Below, piece by piece: positions 45,481-54,962 of a stretch of 64,000 nucleotides of DNA; position 1 is the first letter of the stretch, and each line of letters begins with the position of its first letter. The translations under genes and the position numbers were made by a program. The notes below the pieces were generated by a model. That model had not been told where the DNA came from. It searched no databases and saw only the letters and a list, made by a program, of their open reading frames with translations. This DNA is from Bradyrhizobium jicamae (GTDB lineage Bacteria; Pseudomonadota; Alphaproteobacteria; Rhizobiales; Xanthobacteraceae): contig NZ_JAFCJX010000031.1 in assembly GCF_018130695.1 (NCBI RefSeq), positions 1-64,000 of the forward strand, read 5' to 3'.

Positions 45481-46122
45481 TCAGCGTCCGAACGCCAGCC
45501 GCTCAGCCAGCACCGCGGCCTGGGTGCGCGATCCGACGTCGAGCTTGCGCAGGATCGTGGAGACATGCCCCTTGACGGTCTGCTCGGCGATGCCGAGCTC
45601 GCCCGCGATCTGCTTGTTGAGCTTGCCGTCGACGATCATCGCCAGGATGCGCAATTGCTGCGCCGACAGCGAGGCCGCACGCGCGGCGAGCTCGACGTCC
45701 TCGCTCTGCACTGAACCGCGGCCGCCGATATTCGGCGGCATCCAGATCTCGCCACCGAGGATGCGCGTGATCGCCTCCGCCATCGCCGGCAACCCGAGCG
45801 ATTTCGGGATGTAGCCGGAGGCGCCATAGGCGATGGCGCGGCGGATGGTGGCCGCATCCTGCCGCGCCGAGATGATCGCAACCGGCACGGTCGGAAATTG
45901 CGCGAGCAGGATGAACAGCGCCGCAAAGCCCTGCACGCCCGGCATCGTCAGGTCGAGCAGGATCAGATCGATTTCCGCGATACGATCGGGCACCGCCGCC
46001 AGGATTTCGTCCAGCGACTGGCACGGGATGATCTCGAGATCAGGCAGCACGGACGACAATGCGCTCTGCAGTGCGGCCTGCACCAGCGGATGGTCGTCGC
46101 CAATGACGATGCGTGTGGTCAT
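45481..46122 (-). CDS. NarL/FixJ-type response regulator
   Basis: A 213-residue response regulator. The receiver domain (about 1-120) has the acidic pair in VIGDDHPLV, the phosphoacceptor Asp in ILLDLTMPG (near 57) and Lys in YIPKSLG. The LuxR-type HTH (about 148-210) has LSAQQLRILAMIVDGKLNKQ and EQTVKGHVSTILRKLDV. It follows the hybrid kinase gene by 112 bases on the same strand and is its probable output. With the MctP transporter upstream it matches, from memory, the MctR-MctS regulation described in Rhizobium leguminosarum. Confidence 0.9.
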   Translation of the reverse strand: MTTRIVIGDDHPLVQAALQSALSSVLPDLEIIPCQSLDEILAAVPDRIAEIDLILLDLTMPGVQGFAALFILLAQFPTVPVAIISARQDAATIRRAIAYGASGYIPKSLGLPAMAEAITRILGGEIWMPPNIGGRGSVQSEDVELAARAASLSAQQLRILAMIVDGKLNKQIAGELGIAEQTVKGHVSTILRKLDVGSRTQAAVLAERLAFGR

Positions 46123-46146
46123 GCCGCGTGGGGATCCTCTTGGCTA

Positions 46147-46195
46147 GAGCATGATCCGGAAAAGTGTGACGCGGTTTTCCGATAAGACCATGCTC
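46147..46195. repeat. palindromic repeat (GAGCATGATC family, inverted)
   Basis: GAGCATGATCCGGAAAA...TTTTCCGATAAGACCATGCTC, the reverse of the copies at 11536 and 42300. It lies between the response regulator and kinase genes, so a read-through message would contain a hairpin here. Confidence 0.8.
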
Positions 46196-46234
46196 AAAGA
46201 AAGAGCTAAAGCGCGATGACGATTCAATCTAGTC

Positions 46235-49200
46235 TCATTGCGCTTTAGCGAGCCGCCGGGTCGCCTCGCCGCTCAGGAAGCGGCGCAGCGCGGCGGGCTT
46301 CACCGGTTTTAGCAGGATTTCGCAGCCGCGTGCTTTCGCTGCGTGGCGAACCTCCTCGCTGCGATCGCCGGTGATCAGCAGCGCACGGACGTTCCGCCCG
46401 GAGACGCGCCGGAGATCATCGAGGAAGTCGAGGCCGTTGCGGCCACCATCGAGGTGATGATCGAGGAGCACGACATCCGGCGGCTGCGCGGACGCAGCCG
46501 CCATCGCTGCAGTGGGGTCGGGCGCAGTCACGACCTGATGCCCCCACCCGCCGAGCAGCGCCGCAAGCCCCTGCAGGATCGCGGCGTCATTGTCGAGGCA
46601 GAGCACCTTGAGGGGCTGCTCGGCCGGCAACGGTACAGCCGCGGCACGCGCAGGGCGCAGCGTGACGCCGGGACCGGATGCCAGAGGAATGGTCACGGCA
46701 AAGCAGGAGCCCTGATCGGGACGCGAGCGAACGTCGATGCTGTGCCCGAGCAGACGCGAGATGCGGTCGACGATCGCAAGCCCGAGGCCGAGGCCCTTGT
46801 CGGAAGCGGGCACGAGCCGCTGGAACTCCTCGAAGATCCTGGCGCGATCGGCCTCGGCGATTCCGATGCCGGTGTCCCAGACCTCGATCCGGAGCGCGCC
46901 GGCCTTGCGCCGGCAGCCCAGCAGGATGCGGCCCTTCGGGGTGTAGCGCACCGCATTCGACAGCAGGTTCTGCAGGATTCTCCGCAGCAGATGCGGATCG
47001 CTCCGCACCACGCACGCGCTCTCGACGACGCGCAACGACAGGCCGCGCTCGCGCGCCATGGCGCCGAATTCCACGCTGAGCTGTGCCAGCAGATCGGCGA
47101 TCGGAAAGTCGACGGGCTCGGCGCGCACTGCGCCGGAATCATAGGAGGAAATGTCGAGCAGCGTATCCAGCATATGCTCGGTCGAGCGCAACGCCGTGAT
47201 CGCGCTGCCGGCCAGCGTCCGTTCCTTGTCGCCGGCGGTCGGCTGCGCACGCAGGCTCTCGTCGAGCGCCGACAGGAACAGCCGCGCCGCATTCAGCGGC
47301 TGCAGCAGATCATGGCTGGCTGCGGCGAGGAAGCGGGTCTTGCCGAGATTGGCCTGCTCGGCGTCGGCCTTGGCGCGCTCCAGCGCTTCGGTCCGTTCGC
47401 GGACGCGCAGCTCCAGATCCTCGTTGGCGCGGCGCAGCGCCTCGGCGGCGCGATGCCGTTCGGTGACGTCGGCATAGGTCGAGACGTAGCCACCCTCGGG
47501 CGTGCGATCATAGACGATCTCCAGCACCGTGCCGTCGGGCCGCTTGCGCTCGTAGACGTAAGGCCAGATCGTCGTCGCGACGTCGCGATTGACCAGCAGC
47601 GCTGCGAATTCGGCAGCCCCATATTCGCCGCGGTCGACGTTGAACGCGATCAGGTCGGCGAGCGGCAGGCCGACGCGCACGAAATCGCGCGGCAGATCGA
47701 GCAGCTCGATGAAGCGGCCGTTCCAGGCCGAGATGTTGAAATCAGCGTCGAAGGCACAGATGCCCTGCGGCACACTTTCCAGCGTGCTCTGCAGCAGATG
47801 ACGGTTGAAACGCAGCGCCTCGGAGGCCTCGTCCAGCATCTCCATCGCCGCCCGCCGCGACAGCGAATGCCCCTCCAGCGAGGCCGCGGTCACCACGCGC
47901 GCCGACGCCGCGCCGATCGCGCCGGCCAGCAGGTTTTCGGTGAAGCGGATCGAATCGAGATCGACCAGTCCGGAAGGATCGAGCGGCGGCGCGCGGCCGG
48001 CGCGACGTGCTGCCAGATAGGTGTCGAAGGCGGCCCCGCCACGCTCGGCCCCGACAAAACGGATCGCGAGCGCGCGCAGATCATCGAGCCGGATCACCAC
48101 ACGCGACGACAGGACCGATGCAGTTCCGAGTTCCGCGTCGTGCGTGAACGCAGCCGCCTGGTTGCGCTCGATGGTCGATTGTCGACCGAGCAGCGAGAAC
48201 AGTGTGAAGCAGACGATGTTGGCGCCAAGACTCCACAGCGTCGCGTGCGAGATCGGATCGAGCCCTTCGAGACCGAACAGCGCGCCCGGCTTGAGCCAGG
48301 GCACCAGCCCGTCATGCGCGACCGGCGCGAGCGCCGGCCATAGCAGGCCGGCGGACGGCAGCAGCAGCGTGTAGGCCCAGACGACGAAGCCGACCGCGAT
48401 GCCGATGGAAGCACCGGCCTTGTTGGCGCGACGCCAGAACAGCCCGCCGATGAAAGCCGGGCCGAACTGCGCCACCGCGACGAATGACAGCAAGCCGATC
48501 ACCGTGAGCGGATAGCCCTGATTGACCAGCCGATGCATCAGATAGGCAAACAGCAGGATGCCGACGATCGAGAGCCGGCGCACCGCCATCAGCGTGCGCG
48601 ACACCGACCAGTCGGCGGCGCGGCGGCCGAGGAAGCGCCAGCGCAGCAGCAAGGGCATGATGACGTCGTTGCAGAGCATCGTGCTGAGCGCCACCGCGGT
48701 CATGATCACCATGCCGGTCGCGGCCGACAATCCGCCGAGGAAGGCGATCATGCTGACGGTCTCGGCGCCGGAGGCGATCGGCAGCGAGATCACATAGGTG
48801 TCGGGATCCATCATGCCGCCGAACCGCGCCAGGCCCGCGGCAGCGATGGGCAGGATCAGCAGACTGAAGGCGGCGAGATAGAGCGGATAGAGCCATCTCG
48901 CGGTGCGGGTATGGGCGGGCTGTTCGTTCTCGACGATCGCGACATGAAAGGCTTGCGGCAGACAGAGGAATGCGATCGCCGAGATGATGATCGTTGCCGG
49001 CCAGACCGGCTGGCCGAGATCGAACGCGACGACGCGTTCGAGCTGCGGATCGGCCCGCACCTGCGCCAGCAATTCGGCAGGCCCGCCGGCGATGCCGAAC
49101 AGCACGAACAACGCCACGACAAGGAAGGCGACCAGCTTGACCACGCTCTCGAACGCGATCGCCAGCATCAGGCCGCGATGGTGCTCGCTGGCATGAACGT

Positions 49201-49756
49201 GGCGGACGCCGAACACGATTGCGAACAGCGCCATCGACGCCGCGACGGCAAAGGCGGAATCCTGCCAGAAGTGCATCGCGGCAATGCTGGCGCGCTCCGG
49301 CTGCAGGATCAGATAGTCAAAGCTCTTGCCGACGGCTTTCAGCTGCAGCGCGATGTAAGGCAGCACGCCGAGCAGCGAGGCCAGCGTCACCAGTGCGGCG
49401 AGCGACTGGCTCTTGCCGTAGCGCGCGGCGATGAAGTCCGAGATCGAGGTGACGTTCTGCGCCTTCGCAATCGCGATCACCTTGGCCAGCAGCGGCTGCG
49501 CGAACAGCAGCACCAAGGTCGGGCCGATATAGATCGTCGCGAAGTCGAGCCCGCTGGTCGCGGCGCGGCCGACCGAGCCGTAGAAGCTCCAGGAGGTGTT
49601 GTAGACCGCGAGCGTGAGGCAATAGCTGACCGCGGCCGCCCAGGAATTCGCAGGCACCAGCGGACCAGCGGCGCTGCGCCGGTCGCCCCACCAGGCGATC
49701 AGGAACAGCGCGGTCACATAGGCCGCCGAAATGGCAAGAACGAACCAGCCCTGCAA
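46235..49756 (-). CDS. symporter-fused hybrid sensor histidine kinase (CbrA/MctS type)
   Basis: A 1173-residue protein. Residues 1 to about 510 form a sodium:solute symporter-like membrane domain (about 13 helices; NTSWSFYGSVGRAATSGLDF, DFIAARYGKSQS). A PAS domain (about 650-770) and a short coiled coil come next. Then come HisKA with RFLAAASHDLLQPLNAARL (phospho-His near 832), a HATPase domain ending about 1045, and a C-terminal receiver domain with Asp in VVLLDHHLDGG. Such kinases sense solute uptake or availability through the symporter part. The gene lies 92 bases after mctP and before the response regulator gene, on the same strand; it probably controls mctP in response to monocarboxylates. 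Confidence 0.92.
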   Translation of the reverse strand: MQGWFVLAISAAYVTALFLIAWWGDRRSAAGPLVPANSWAAAVSYCLTLAVYNTSWSFYGSVGRAATSGLDFATIYIGPTLVLLFAQPLLAKVIAIAKAQNVTSISDFIAARYGKSQSLAALVTLASLLGVLPYIALQLKAVGKSFDYLILQPERASIAAMHFWQDSAFAVAASMALFAIVFGVRHVHASEHHRGLMLAIAFESVVKLVAFLVVALFVLFGIAGGPAELLAQVRADPQLERVVAFDLGQPVWPATIIISAIAFLCLPQAFHVAIVENEQPAHTRTARWLYPLYLAAFSLLILPIAAAGLARFGGMMDPDTYVISLPIASGAETVSMIAFLGGLSAATGMVIMTAVALSTMLCNDVIMPLLLRWRFLGRRAADWSVSRTLMAVRRLSIVGILLFAYLMHRLVNQGYPLTVIGLLSFVAVAQFGPAFIGGLFWRRANKAGASIGIAVGFVVWAYTLLLPSAGLLWPALAPVAHDGLVPWLKPGALFGLEGLDPISHATLWSLGANIVCFTLFSLLGRQSTIERNQAAAFTHDAELGTASVLSSRVVIRLDDLRALAIRFVGAERGGAAFDTYLAARRAGRAPPLDPSGLVDLDSIRFTENLLAGAIGAASARVVTAASLEGHSLSRRAAMEMLDEASEALRFNRHLLQSTLESVPQGICAFDADFNISAWNGRFIELLDLPRDFVRVGLPLADLIAFNVDRGEYGAAEFAALLVNRDVATTIWPYVYERKRPDGTVLEIVYDRTPEGGYVSTYADVTERHRAAEALRRANEDLELRVRERTEALERAKADAEQANLGKTRFLAAASHDLLQPLNAARLFLSALDESLRAQPTAGDKERTLAGSAITALRSTEHMLDTLLDISSYDSGAVRAEPVDFPIADLLAQLSVEFGAMARERGLSLRVVESACVVRSDPHLLRRILQNLLSNAVRYTPKGRILLGCRRKAGALRIEVWDTGIGIAEADRARIFEEFQRLVPASDKGLGLGLAIVDRISRLLGHSIDVRSRPDQGSCFAVTIPLASGPGVTLRPARAAAVPLPAEQPLKVLCLDNDAAILQGLAALLGGWGHQVVTAPDPTAAMAAASAQPPDVVLLDHHLDGGRNGLDFLDDLRRVSGRNVRALLITGDRSEEVRHAAKARGCEILLKPVKPAALRRFLSGEATRRLAKAQ

Positions 49757-49848
49757 GGAGCCCTCACTGATGCGATCGACCCGCGGCGCGTGATGACACG
49801 CCGCGGGCCGCCGATACTAGAGCGTTTTCCGGCCGCGTGGGTGCCGGA

Positions 49849-51339
49849 TCAGGCCGCTTCGCTGGCCGGGCGCGGTTGCGCGATGGCCTTGAGCCCCAGA
49901 TTGACCACGACCGCGACCACGACATTGAGCGCGAGCGCGAGCAGGCCGGTATAGATCGCGACCTTGCCGGCGCCGAAGTCGATGCTGTGCAGCGGCTTCA
50001 GCCCGTCCGACCACGCCAGCCACGAGCCGCCGGCAAGGCCGACCGCCCAGCCGATCAGCAGCGAGGTGCTGGAGAACCAGTTCAGATAGAGCCCGAACAC
50101 CAGCGCCGGCAGCGTCTGCAGGATCCAGAGGCCCCCGAGCAGTTGCAGGTCGAGCGCGAACTGCGTCGGCATGAACAGGATCGCCAGCAGCGCCCCGACC
50201 TTCACCAGCATCGAGGTGACCTTGGCGACCTGGGCCTCGCCGGCCGGGGTGACGGCAGGGTTGATCCAGACCTTCCAGAAGTTGCGGGTGAACAGATTGG
50301 CCGCGCCGATGCTCATCACCGCGGCCGGCACCAGCGCGCCGATCGCGATCGCAGCGAAAGCGAAGCCTGCAAACCAGCCCGGGAACAGGGTCTTGAACAG
50401 CTCCGGCACGACGTCATTGTTGCTGGCAAGCTTCAGCCCCGCCGCATGCCCCATGTACCCCAACAATGCGAGCAGACCGAGCAGCAGCGTATAGGCCGGC
50501 AGCAGCACCGCGTTCTTGCGAATGGTGTTGCCGCCCGACGAGGCGAAGATGCCGGTCAGGGTGTGCGGATACATGAAGGCCGCGAGCGCCGAGCCGAGCG
50601 CCAGCGAGGCGTAGGGGAACACCTGCGCCGGAGACAACAGCGTGCCGCCGGAGCCCTTGGCCTTGAAGGCGGTATCCGCCGCGGTGAAGATCTCGCCGTA
50701 ACCTCCGAGCTTGGACGGCACGATCGCGATCGCCGCGATCACCACGATGTAGATCATGATGTCCTTGACGAAGGCGATCAGCGCCGGCGCACGCAGGCCC
50801 GACGAATAAGTGTAGAGCGCGAGCACCAGGAACGCCGCGATCAGCGGCAGCTCGCCATGCAGGCCGAGCGCCTTGATGGCGACCTCCATGCCGATCAGCT
50901 GCAGCGCGATGTAGGGCATCGTCGCGACCACGCCGGTGGCGGCGACCGCAAGCTCGAGGCTGCGCGAATTGTAACGGCCGCGCACCACGTCACCGGCGGT
51001 GACGTAGCCCTTGTCCTTGGCGACTTTCCACAACACCGGCATCACCGCAAACACGAAGGGATAGACGATGATGGTGTAGGGCAGCGCGAAGAAGCCGTAG
51101 GCGCCGACCGCATAGACCAGCGCCGGCACCGCGATCACGGTATAGGCGGTGTAGAAATCGCCGCCGACCAGGAACCAGGTGATCCAGGTCCCGAACTTGC
51201 GGCCGCCAAGGCCCCATTCGTCGAGATGGGCGAGCGTCTCCGGCTTGCGCCAGCGCGAGGCGACGAAGCCCATGCCGGTGACCAGCACGAAGAAGGCGAT
51301 GAAGACGGCGAGTGCGGGGGTGTCGACATCAGTCAGCAT
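49849..51339 (-). CDS. mctP: MctP-type sodium:solute symporter (monocarboxylate/alanine)
   Basis: A 496-residue inner-membrane transporter of the SSS family with about 13 helices. Family stretches include LGGRKFGTWITWFLVGGDFY near the N terminus, YNSRSLELAVAATGVVATMP and LGSALAAFMYPHTLTGIFAS. Length and context match MctP of Rhizobium leguminosarum, which takes up lactate, pyruvate, propionate, acetate and alanine (from memory). It overlaps the small DUF3311 gene by 11 bases and is followed by a symporter-type sensor kinase and a response regulator. Substrate range is inferred from family and context. Confidence 0.88.
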   Translation of the reverse strand: MLTDVDTPALAVFIAFFVLVTGMGFVASRWRKPETLAHLDEWGLGGRKFGTWITWFLVGGDFYTAYTVIAVPALVYAVGAYGFFALPYTIIVYPFVFAVMPVLWKVAKDKGYVTAGDVVRGRYNSRSLELAVAATGVVATMPYIALQLIGMEVAIKALGLHGELPLIAAFLVLALYTYSSGLRAPALIAFVKDIMIYIVVIAAIAIVPSKLGGYGEIFTAADTAFKAKGSGGTLLSPAQVFPYASLALGSALAAFMYPHTLTGIFASSGGNTIRKNAVLLPAYTLLLGLLALLGYMGHAAGLKLASNNDVVPELFKTLFPGWFAGFAFAAIAIGALVPAAVMSIGAANLFTRNFWKVWINPAVTPAGEAQVAKVTSMLVKVGALLAILFMPTQFALDLQLLGGLWILQTLPALVFGLYLNWFSSTSLLIGWAVGLAGGSWLAWSDGLKPLHSIDFGAGKVAIYTGLLALALNVVVAVVVNLGLKAIAQPRPASEAA

Positions 51340-51505
51340 CGCGCACGCTCCTGTAGACGATCCAGGTGAGGAGCGAGGTCAGCGGCACCCAGGCGAGCTG
51401 ATACCAATAGAAGAACGGGAAGCCGAACAGCATCGGCTCCTTGATATTATAGAAGGGCACGATCATCAGGCCGACAAACGGCAGCAGCAATAGCAGGCGT
51501 ATCAA
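51329..51505 (-). CDS. DUF3311 small membrane protein
   Basis: A 58-residue protein with two transmembrane helices: LLLLLPFVGLMIVPFYN, then EPMLFGFPFFYWYQL running into VPLTSLLTWIVY. It is a typical DUF3311 protein, a family found just upstream of sodium:solute symporter genes and probably a small accessory subunit. The start is a TTG with GGAGGAG four bases upstream. Its stop overlaps the mctP start by 11 bases, pointing to translational coupling. A short gene with a non-ATG start like this is easily missed. Confidence 0.85.
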   Translation of the reverse strand: MIRLLLLLPFVGLMIVPFYNIKEPMLFGFPFFYWYQLAWVPLTSLLTWIVYRSVRDAD

Positions 51506-51715
51506 GCTCTCCTCCCCATGTCATGAGAATGCGCGCTTCAATGCGCGCGACTTGCGTCCGCTATAGCGCCGATCGGCGTTTTCCCTGCCCCCTACATTCG
51601 CTCCGCGTCACCCCCATACTTTCGTATCGCCGGCCTCTTCCCAAGTGGGTGCGCCTCCGTTCTATTTGTCGGAGCAAGACGGCACCGAAGGTTGCGCTGG
51701 GAATGCGCGACGCAG

Positions 51716-52480
51716 CTAGACGGGGTTCAGGTGCGCTTGGAAGAATCGCGCGACGCGGCCGACCGCGTCAGCGGTCATCGGATCGTCGTCCGAGAAGTCG
51801 AAACCATGAGCCTTGCCTGGATATCTGACGATCTCCGCTGATGCGCCGACCGCTTTACCGAGCCTGACCAGTTCCTCACCCTTGGCGAGGGGCACGTTGC
51901 GATCGGCCTCGCCATGCAGTTCGATCAGGGGCGGCAGACGCTTCACATCAGTCGCGATGTCCTTGGGTATGCCACCGTACATCACCGCCAGTGCTGACAC
52001 GCGCTCGTCGCGCGCGGCCGTCACTGCGGCAACGTAACCGCCGAGCGAGAAGCCGAGTAGACCGATCCCGCCCGAACCGTGCGCACCGCGTACCGCCGTC
52101 AGCACGGACGAGGTGCGTTCGGCCCAGGCATTGAATCTTTCGCTCTCGTAAGCCTCTCGGCGCGCAGGCGAGGTCATCTTCCCAAGCAACTGCGCGTCGG
52201 TGTCAGTAAAGTAACGGGCGAGATAGGCATCGATGCCGCCTGCAGTCAGCGCGTTGACATGACGCTCATAGGCCCGCCGGTTGAGGTCAAAGCCGCGCGA
52301 TCCGTGCAACAGGATGACCGCAGGGCGCTTGCCGCCCCTGTCCGCTGCGTAGCGGGTCACTGCGACCTGGCCTTCGCCGGCGTCAACGGCAAGCATCTCG
52401 GCTGTGGCCGCGGACAACGGGCGCGACGCCGCCGCAAGTGCAAGGCCGCCAAGAAGGCTTCGTCGATTGATGATCGGCAT
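51716..52480 (-). CDS. dienelactone hydrolase-family secreted alpha/beta hydrolase
   Basis: A 254-residue alpha/beta hydrolase with a Tat-type leader (INRRSLLGGLALAAA, residues 4-18). Family stretches are PAVILLHGSRGFDLNRRAYE (oxyanion His-Gly), LGFSLGGYVAA with nucleophile Ser in place of the Cys of classic dienelactone hydrolases, Asp in LHGEADRNVP and His in GKAHGFDF. It probably cleaves an ester in the periplasm; the substrate is unknown. The start is set at the Met before the twin-Arg leader, and upstream in-frame Mets (52513, 52546) exist. It is followed upstream by a second Tat-exported hydrolase gene on the same strand. Confidence 0.82.
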   Translation of the reverse strand: MPIINRRSLLGGLALAAASRPLSAATAEMLAVDAGEGQVAVTRYAADRGGKRPAVILLHGSRGFDLNRRAYERHVNALTAGGIDAYLARYFTDTDAQLLGKMTSPARREAYESERFNAWAERTSSVLTAVRGAHGSGGIGLLGFSLGGYVAAVTAARDERVSALAVMYGGIPKDIATDVKRLPPLIELHGEADRNVPLAKGEELVRLGKAVGASAEIVRYPGKAHGFDFSDDDPMTADAVGRVARFFQAHLNPV

Positions 52481-52559
52481 CGGGGCATCCAGCGAGGCGG
52501 TTTCGGAAGACATCAGAGACGGCGCGGAGGGCGAACAACATAGCATGGCATTTCGCCGC

Positions 52560-53807
52560 TCACGCCGAATTGAGCGCCCGGTAGATCGCGCGCTCGAAGG
52601 CGCGATAGACGCCGAGCGAGCGCGGATCGGCGAACGGCAGCACCTGCATCATGATCACGCCGGCGAGGCCTGCGGCCGGATCGATCCAGTAATAGGTGTT
52701 GTAGAGCCCGGCCCAAGTCATGCTGCCGGCCTTGCGTCCATCGGCCCCGGCGTCGAGATTGATCATGCCGCCAAAGCCCCAGCGCAGCCGCCTGTGCGGG
52801 AAGAAATCGACATCGGCCGATATGGCCGGATTGGTCGTCTTCATCACGCCGGCCTCGAGATCGCCGATCTGGTTGGCCGCCATCAGCTCAACCGTCCGCG
52901 GCCGCAGGATGGTCTTGCCGCCAAGGCTGCCGCCATTGAGCAGTGCCTGCAGCAGCGTGAGATAATCGGGCGCGGTGGAATAGATGCCGCCGCCTCCCGA
53001 GAACACTTTTGTCGCGCTCGGCTTTTCCTGCGGTTGTGGCACCAGCTTTCCTTTATCACGGACATGCAGATGCGCCTCGCGGGCGCGCTGCGTCTCGGTG
53101 ATCGTGAAGCCGGTGTCGTTCATGCCGAGCGGATGGGTGATGTTGTCGTGGAAATAGCGATCGATCGTGCTGCCGCTTGCGATCTCCACCAGCCGCCCGA
53201 CCCGATCGATGCTGCCGCCATAGGCCCATTTGCTGTCGGGTTCGAACATCAGCGCGCTGCGCGGCAGGCCCGCATTGGCCCGCGCCGCCTTTCTGTAGCG
53301 GCCGACATTTGGATCCCACAGCGGATAGCTGAAGCCCGAGGTGTGGGTCAGCAGATTGCGCAGCGTGATCGGGCGCCGCGCCGGGCGCAACTGCGGCACG
53401 CCCTTCGCATCGAAGCCGATCAGCACCTGCGGGTCGGCCAATGACGGATCGATGCTGGCGGCGGGCTCGTCGAGTTTGAGCTTGCCCTGCTCGACGAGTT
53501 GAAGTGCCGCGACCGCGGTCAACAGCTTCACCATCGAGGCGATGCGGAACACAGTGTCGACGGACATTGTTGCGGGCGCGCCGAGTGCACGGGGGCCAAA
53601 GGCGCCCTCATAGATGGTCGCGCGTGCGGTCGCGGCCATGGCGACAACGCCAGGTACCTCGCCCGCTTCGACCTTGGCCTTCAGGACGGCATCGACCTCA
53701 CCGCTCGCGGCGAGCGCCCGCAATGGCGCGGCATGCGCGGCGGACAAGCCGGCCGCGGCCATCACGGCCGCATGCGCCATCAGCTCGCGTCGATTGAGCT
53801 GCCCCAT
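52560..53807 (-). CDS. secreted serine hydrolase, class C beta-lactamase-like
   Basis: A 415-residue penicillin-binding-protein/beta-lactamase-fold hydrolase. A Tat-like leader (QLNRRELMAHAAVMAAAG) ends at about residue 27. The catalytic Ser-x-x-Lys is SMVK (Ser91, Lys94). The Tyr motif is probably the one in WAYGGSIDRVG near 200. The third motif is not obvious. This family covers esterases, D-aminopeptidases and class C lactamases; esterase activity is as likely as lactamase. It is 79 bases upstream of the dienelactone hydrolase-like gene, so they may be cotranscribed. Confidence 0.85.
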   Translation of the reverse strand: MGQLNRRELMAHAAVMAAAGLSAAHAAPLRALAASGEVDAVLKAKVEAGEVPGVVAMAATARATIYEGAFGPRALGAPATMSVDTVFRIASMVKLLTAVAALQLVEQGKLKLDEPAASIDPSLADPQVLIGFDAKGVPQLRPARRPITLRNLLTHTSGFSYPLWDPNVGRYRKAARANAGLPRSALMFEPDSKWAYGGSIDRVGRLVEIASGSTIDRYFHDNITHPLGMNDTGFTITETQRAREAHLHVRDKGKLVPQPQEKPSATKVFSGGGGIYSTAPDYLTLLQALLNGGSLGGKTILRPRTVELMAANQIGDLEAGVMKTTNPAISADVDFFPHRRLRWGFGGMINLDAGADGRKAGSMTWAGLYNTYYWIDPAAGLAGVIMMQVLPFADPRSLGVYRAFERAIYRALNSA

Positions 53808-53977
53808 CGGTTGCGGGCTCCCTCCCCGGCCGTTTCGAATCGGAGCCTACAACGGCTGGGATCGAGCAACCATGACCGGAAGAGCACATGTTCAAACCGG
53901 ATCAGGTGCGCTAGTGATACCTCCTCATCCAAAATCCATGTGCCCACGCGCACATCGCGCCCAACGAGTGACCCCTG

Positions 53978-54280
53978 ATGGCCGACGCCGACCTCAACGC
54001 CGTAATCCGACAGACCGTCAAAGCCCAAACCAAGGCCGTGATGGCCGCCGCGAAGAAGCAGCAGACCCAATGGACGGCCCGGGCCGCCAAGGCCAAGGAC
54101 AAGGACGCCAAGGCGCGCTTCAAGTTTTTGGCCAAGAGCACCGCGTTGAACGCCGCCGCAACGACCAAGCGGCTGCAGAACTCGGCCGAGAGCGCCGCCG
54201 AGGCCTATGTCCGCGCCATGAAGCGGGCGATGGAAGAGCCGCTGCCGACCAAGAAGCCGGCGAAGAAGGAAGAGGCCTAA
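53978..54280 (+). CDS. Ala/Lys-rich helical protein
   Basis: A 100-residue hypothetical protein, rich in Ala and Lys and probably all alpha-helical, with a basic Pro-Lys tail (KKPAKKEEA) like that of histone-like or DNA-associated proteins. It has no Cys and no membrane segment. It is 33 bases upstream of the GST gene on the same strand. No known domain is recognised, and DNA association is only a guess from composition. Confidence 0.6.
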   Translation: MADADLNAVIRQTVKAQTKAVMAAAKKQQTQWTARAAKAKDKDAKARFKFLAKSTALNAAATTKRLQNSAESAAEAYVRAMKRAMEEPLPTKKPAKKEEA

Positions 54281-54313
54281 AGCCATTCCGGGAACGCTGC
54301 AGGAGGAGTCCCG

Positions 54314-54955
54314 ATGCTCACCGTCCACCATCTCGGCAAGTCGCAATCGGAGCGGATCGTCTGGCTGTGCGAGGAGCTTGGCATCCCCTATGAGCTGAAG
54401 CACACCGTGCGCGATCCCGTCACCATGCTGGCACCCGCCGACTACAAGGCGCTGCATCCGATCGGGGCAGCGCCTGTCATCACCGACGGCGATCTGGTGC
54501 TGGCGGAGTCCGGCGCCGTGGTCGAGTACATCATCGGCAAATACGGCAATGGAAGGCTGACGCTGAAGCCGGATCATCCGGACTTCGCGAACTATCTGTA
54601 CTGGTTCCACTTCGCCAACGGCACGCTGCAGGCGCAGATGGGCCGCAGCATGATCCTGAACCGGCTCAACCTGCCATCAGACAATCCGATGCTGGTCGCG
54701 ACCAAGGCGCGGGTCGACCGCTCCTTTGATCTCGTCGATGCGCGGGTGCGCGACGCCAAATATCTGGCGAGCGACGCGTTCACTGCGGCCGACATCATGA
54801 TCGGCTTCTCGCTGACCACGATGCGATACTTCCTGCCCTATGACCTGAAGCGCTGCCCCAACATTATCAGCTATCTCGGCCGTATCGCCGAACGCCCCGC
54901 TTATCGCCGCGCGATGGAGAAGGGCGATCCGGGCATGGCGCTACTCTTGACCTGA
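54314..54955 (+). CDS. glutathione S-transferase
   Basis: A 213-residue GST. The thioredoxin-like N-terminal domain (about 1-78) has LTVHHLGKSQSERIVWLCEE and the glutathione-contact stretch VLAESGAVVEYI. The helical C-terminal domain (about 90-205) has SDAFTAADIMIGFSL, the N-capping motif of GSTs. It conjugates or binds glutathione, target unknown. An AGGAGG stands eight bases before the ATG. The DUF1697 gene follows after 7 bases, so they form an operon. Confidence 0.92.
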   Translation: MLTVHHLGKSQSERIVWLCEELGIPYELKHTVRDPVTMLAPADYKALHPIGAAPVITDGDLVLAESGAVVEYIIGKYGNGRLTLKPDHPDFANYLYWFHFANGTLQAQMGRSMILNRLNLPSDNPMLVATKARVDRSFDLVDARVRDAKYLASDAFTAADIMIGFSLTTMRYFLPYDLKRCPNIISYLGRIAERPAYRRAMEKGDPGMALLLT

Positions 54956-54962
54956 GGCACGC

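Noticed and set aside
46343..49954. Two long plus-strand frames of 666 and 473 codons
   Set aside because: Both are antisense to the hybrid kinase, whose domains are continuous.
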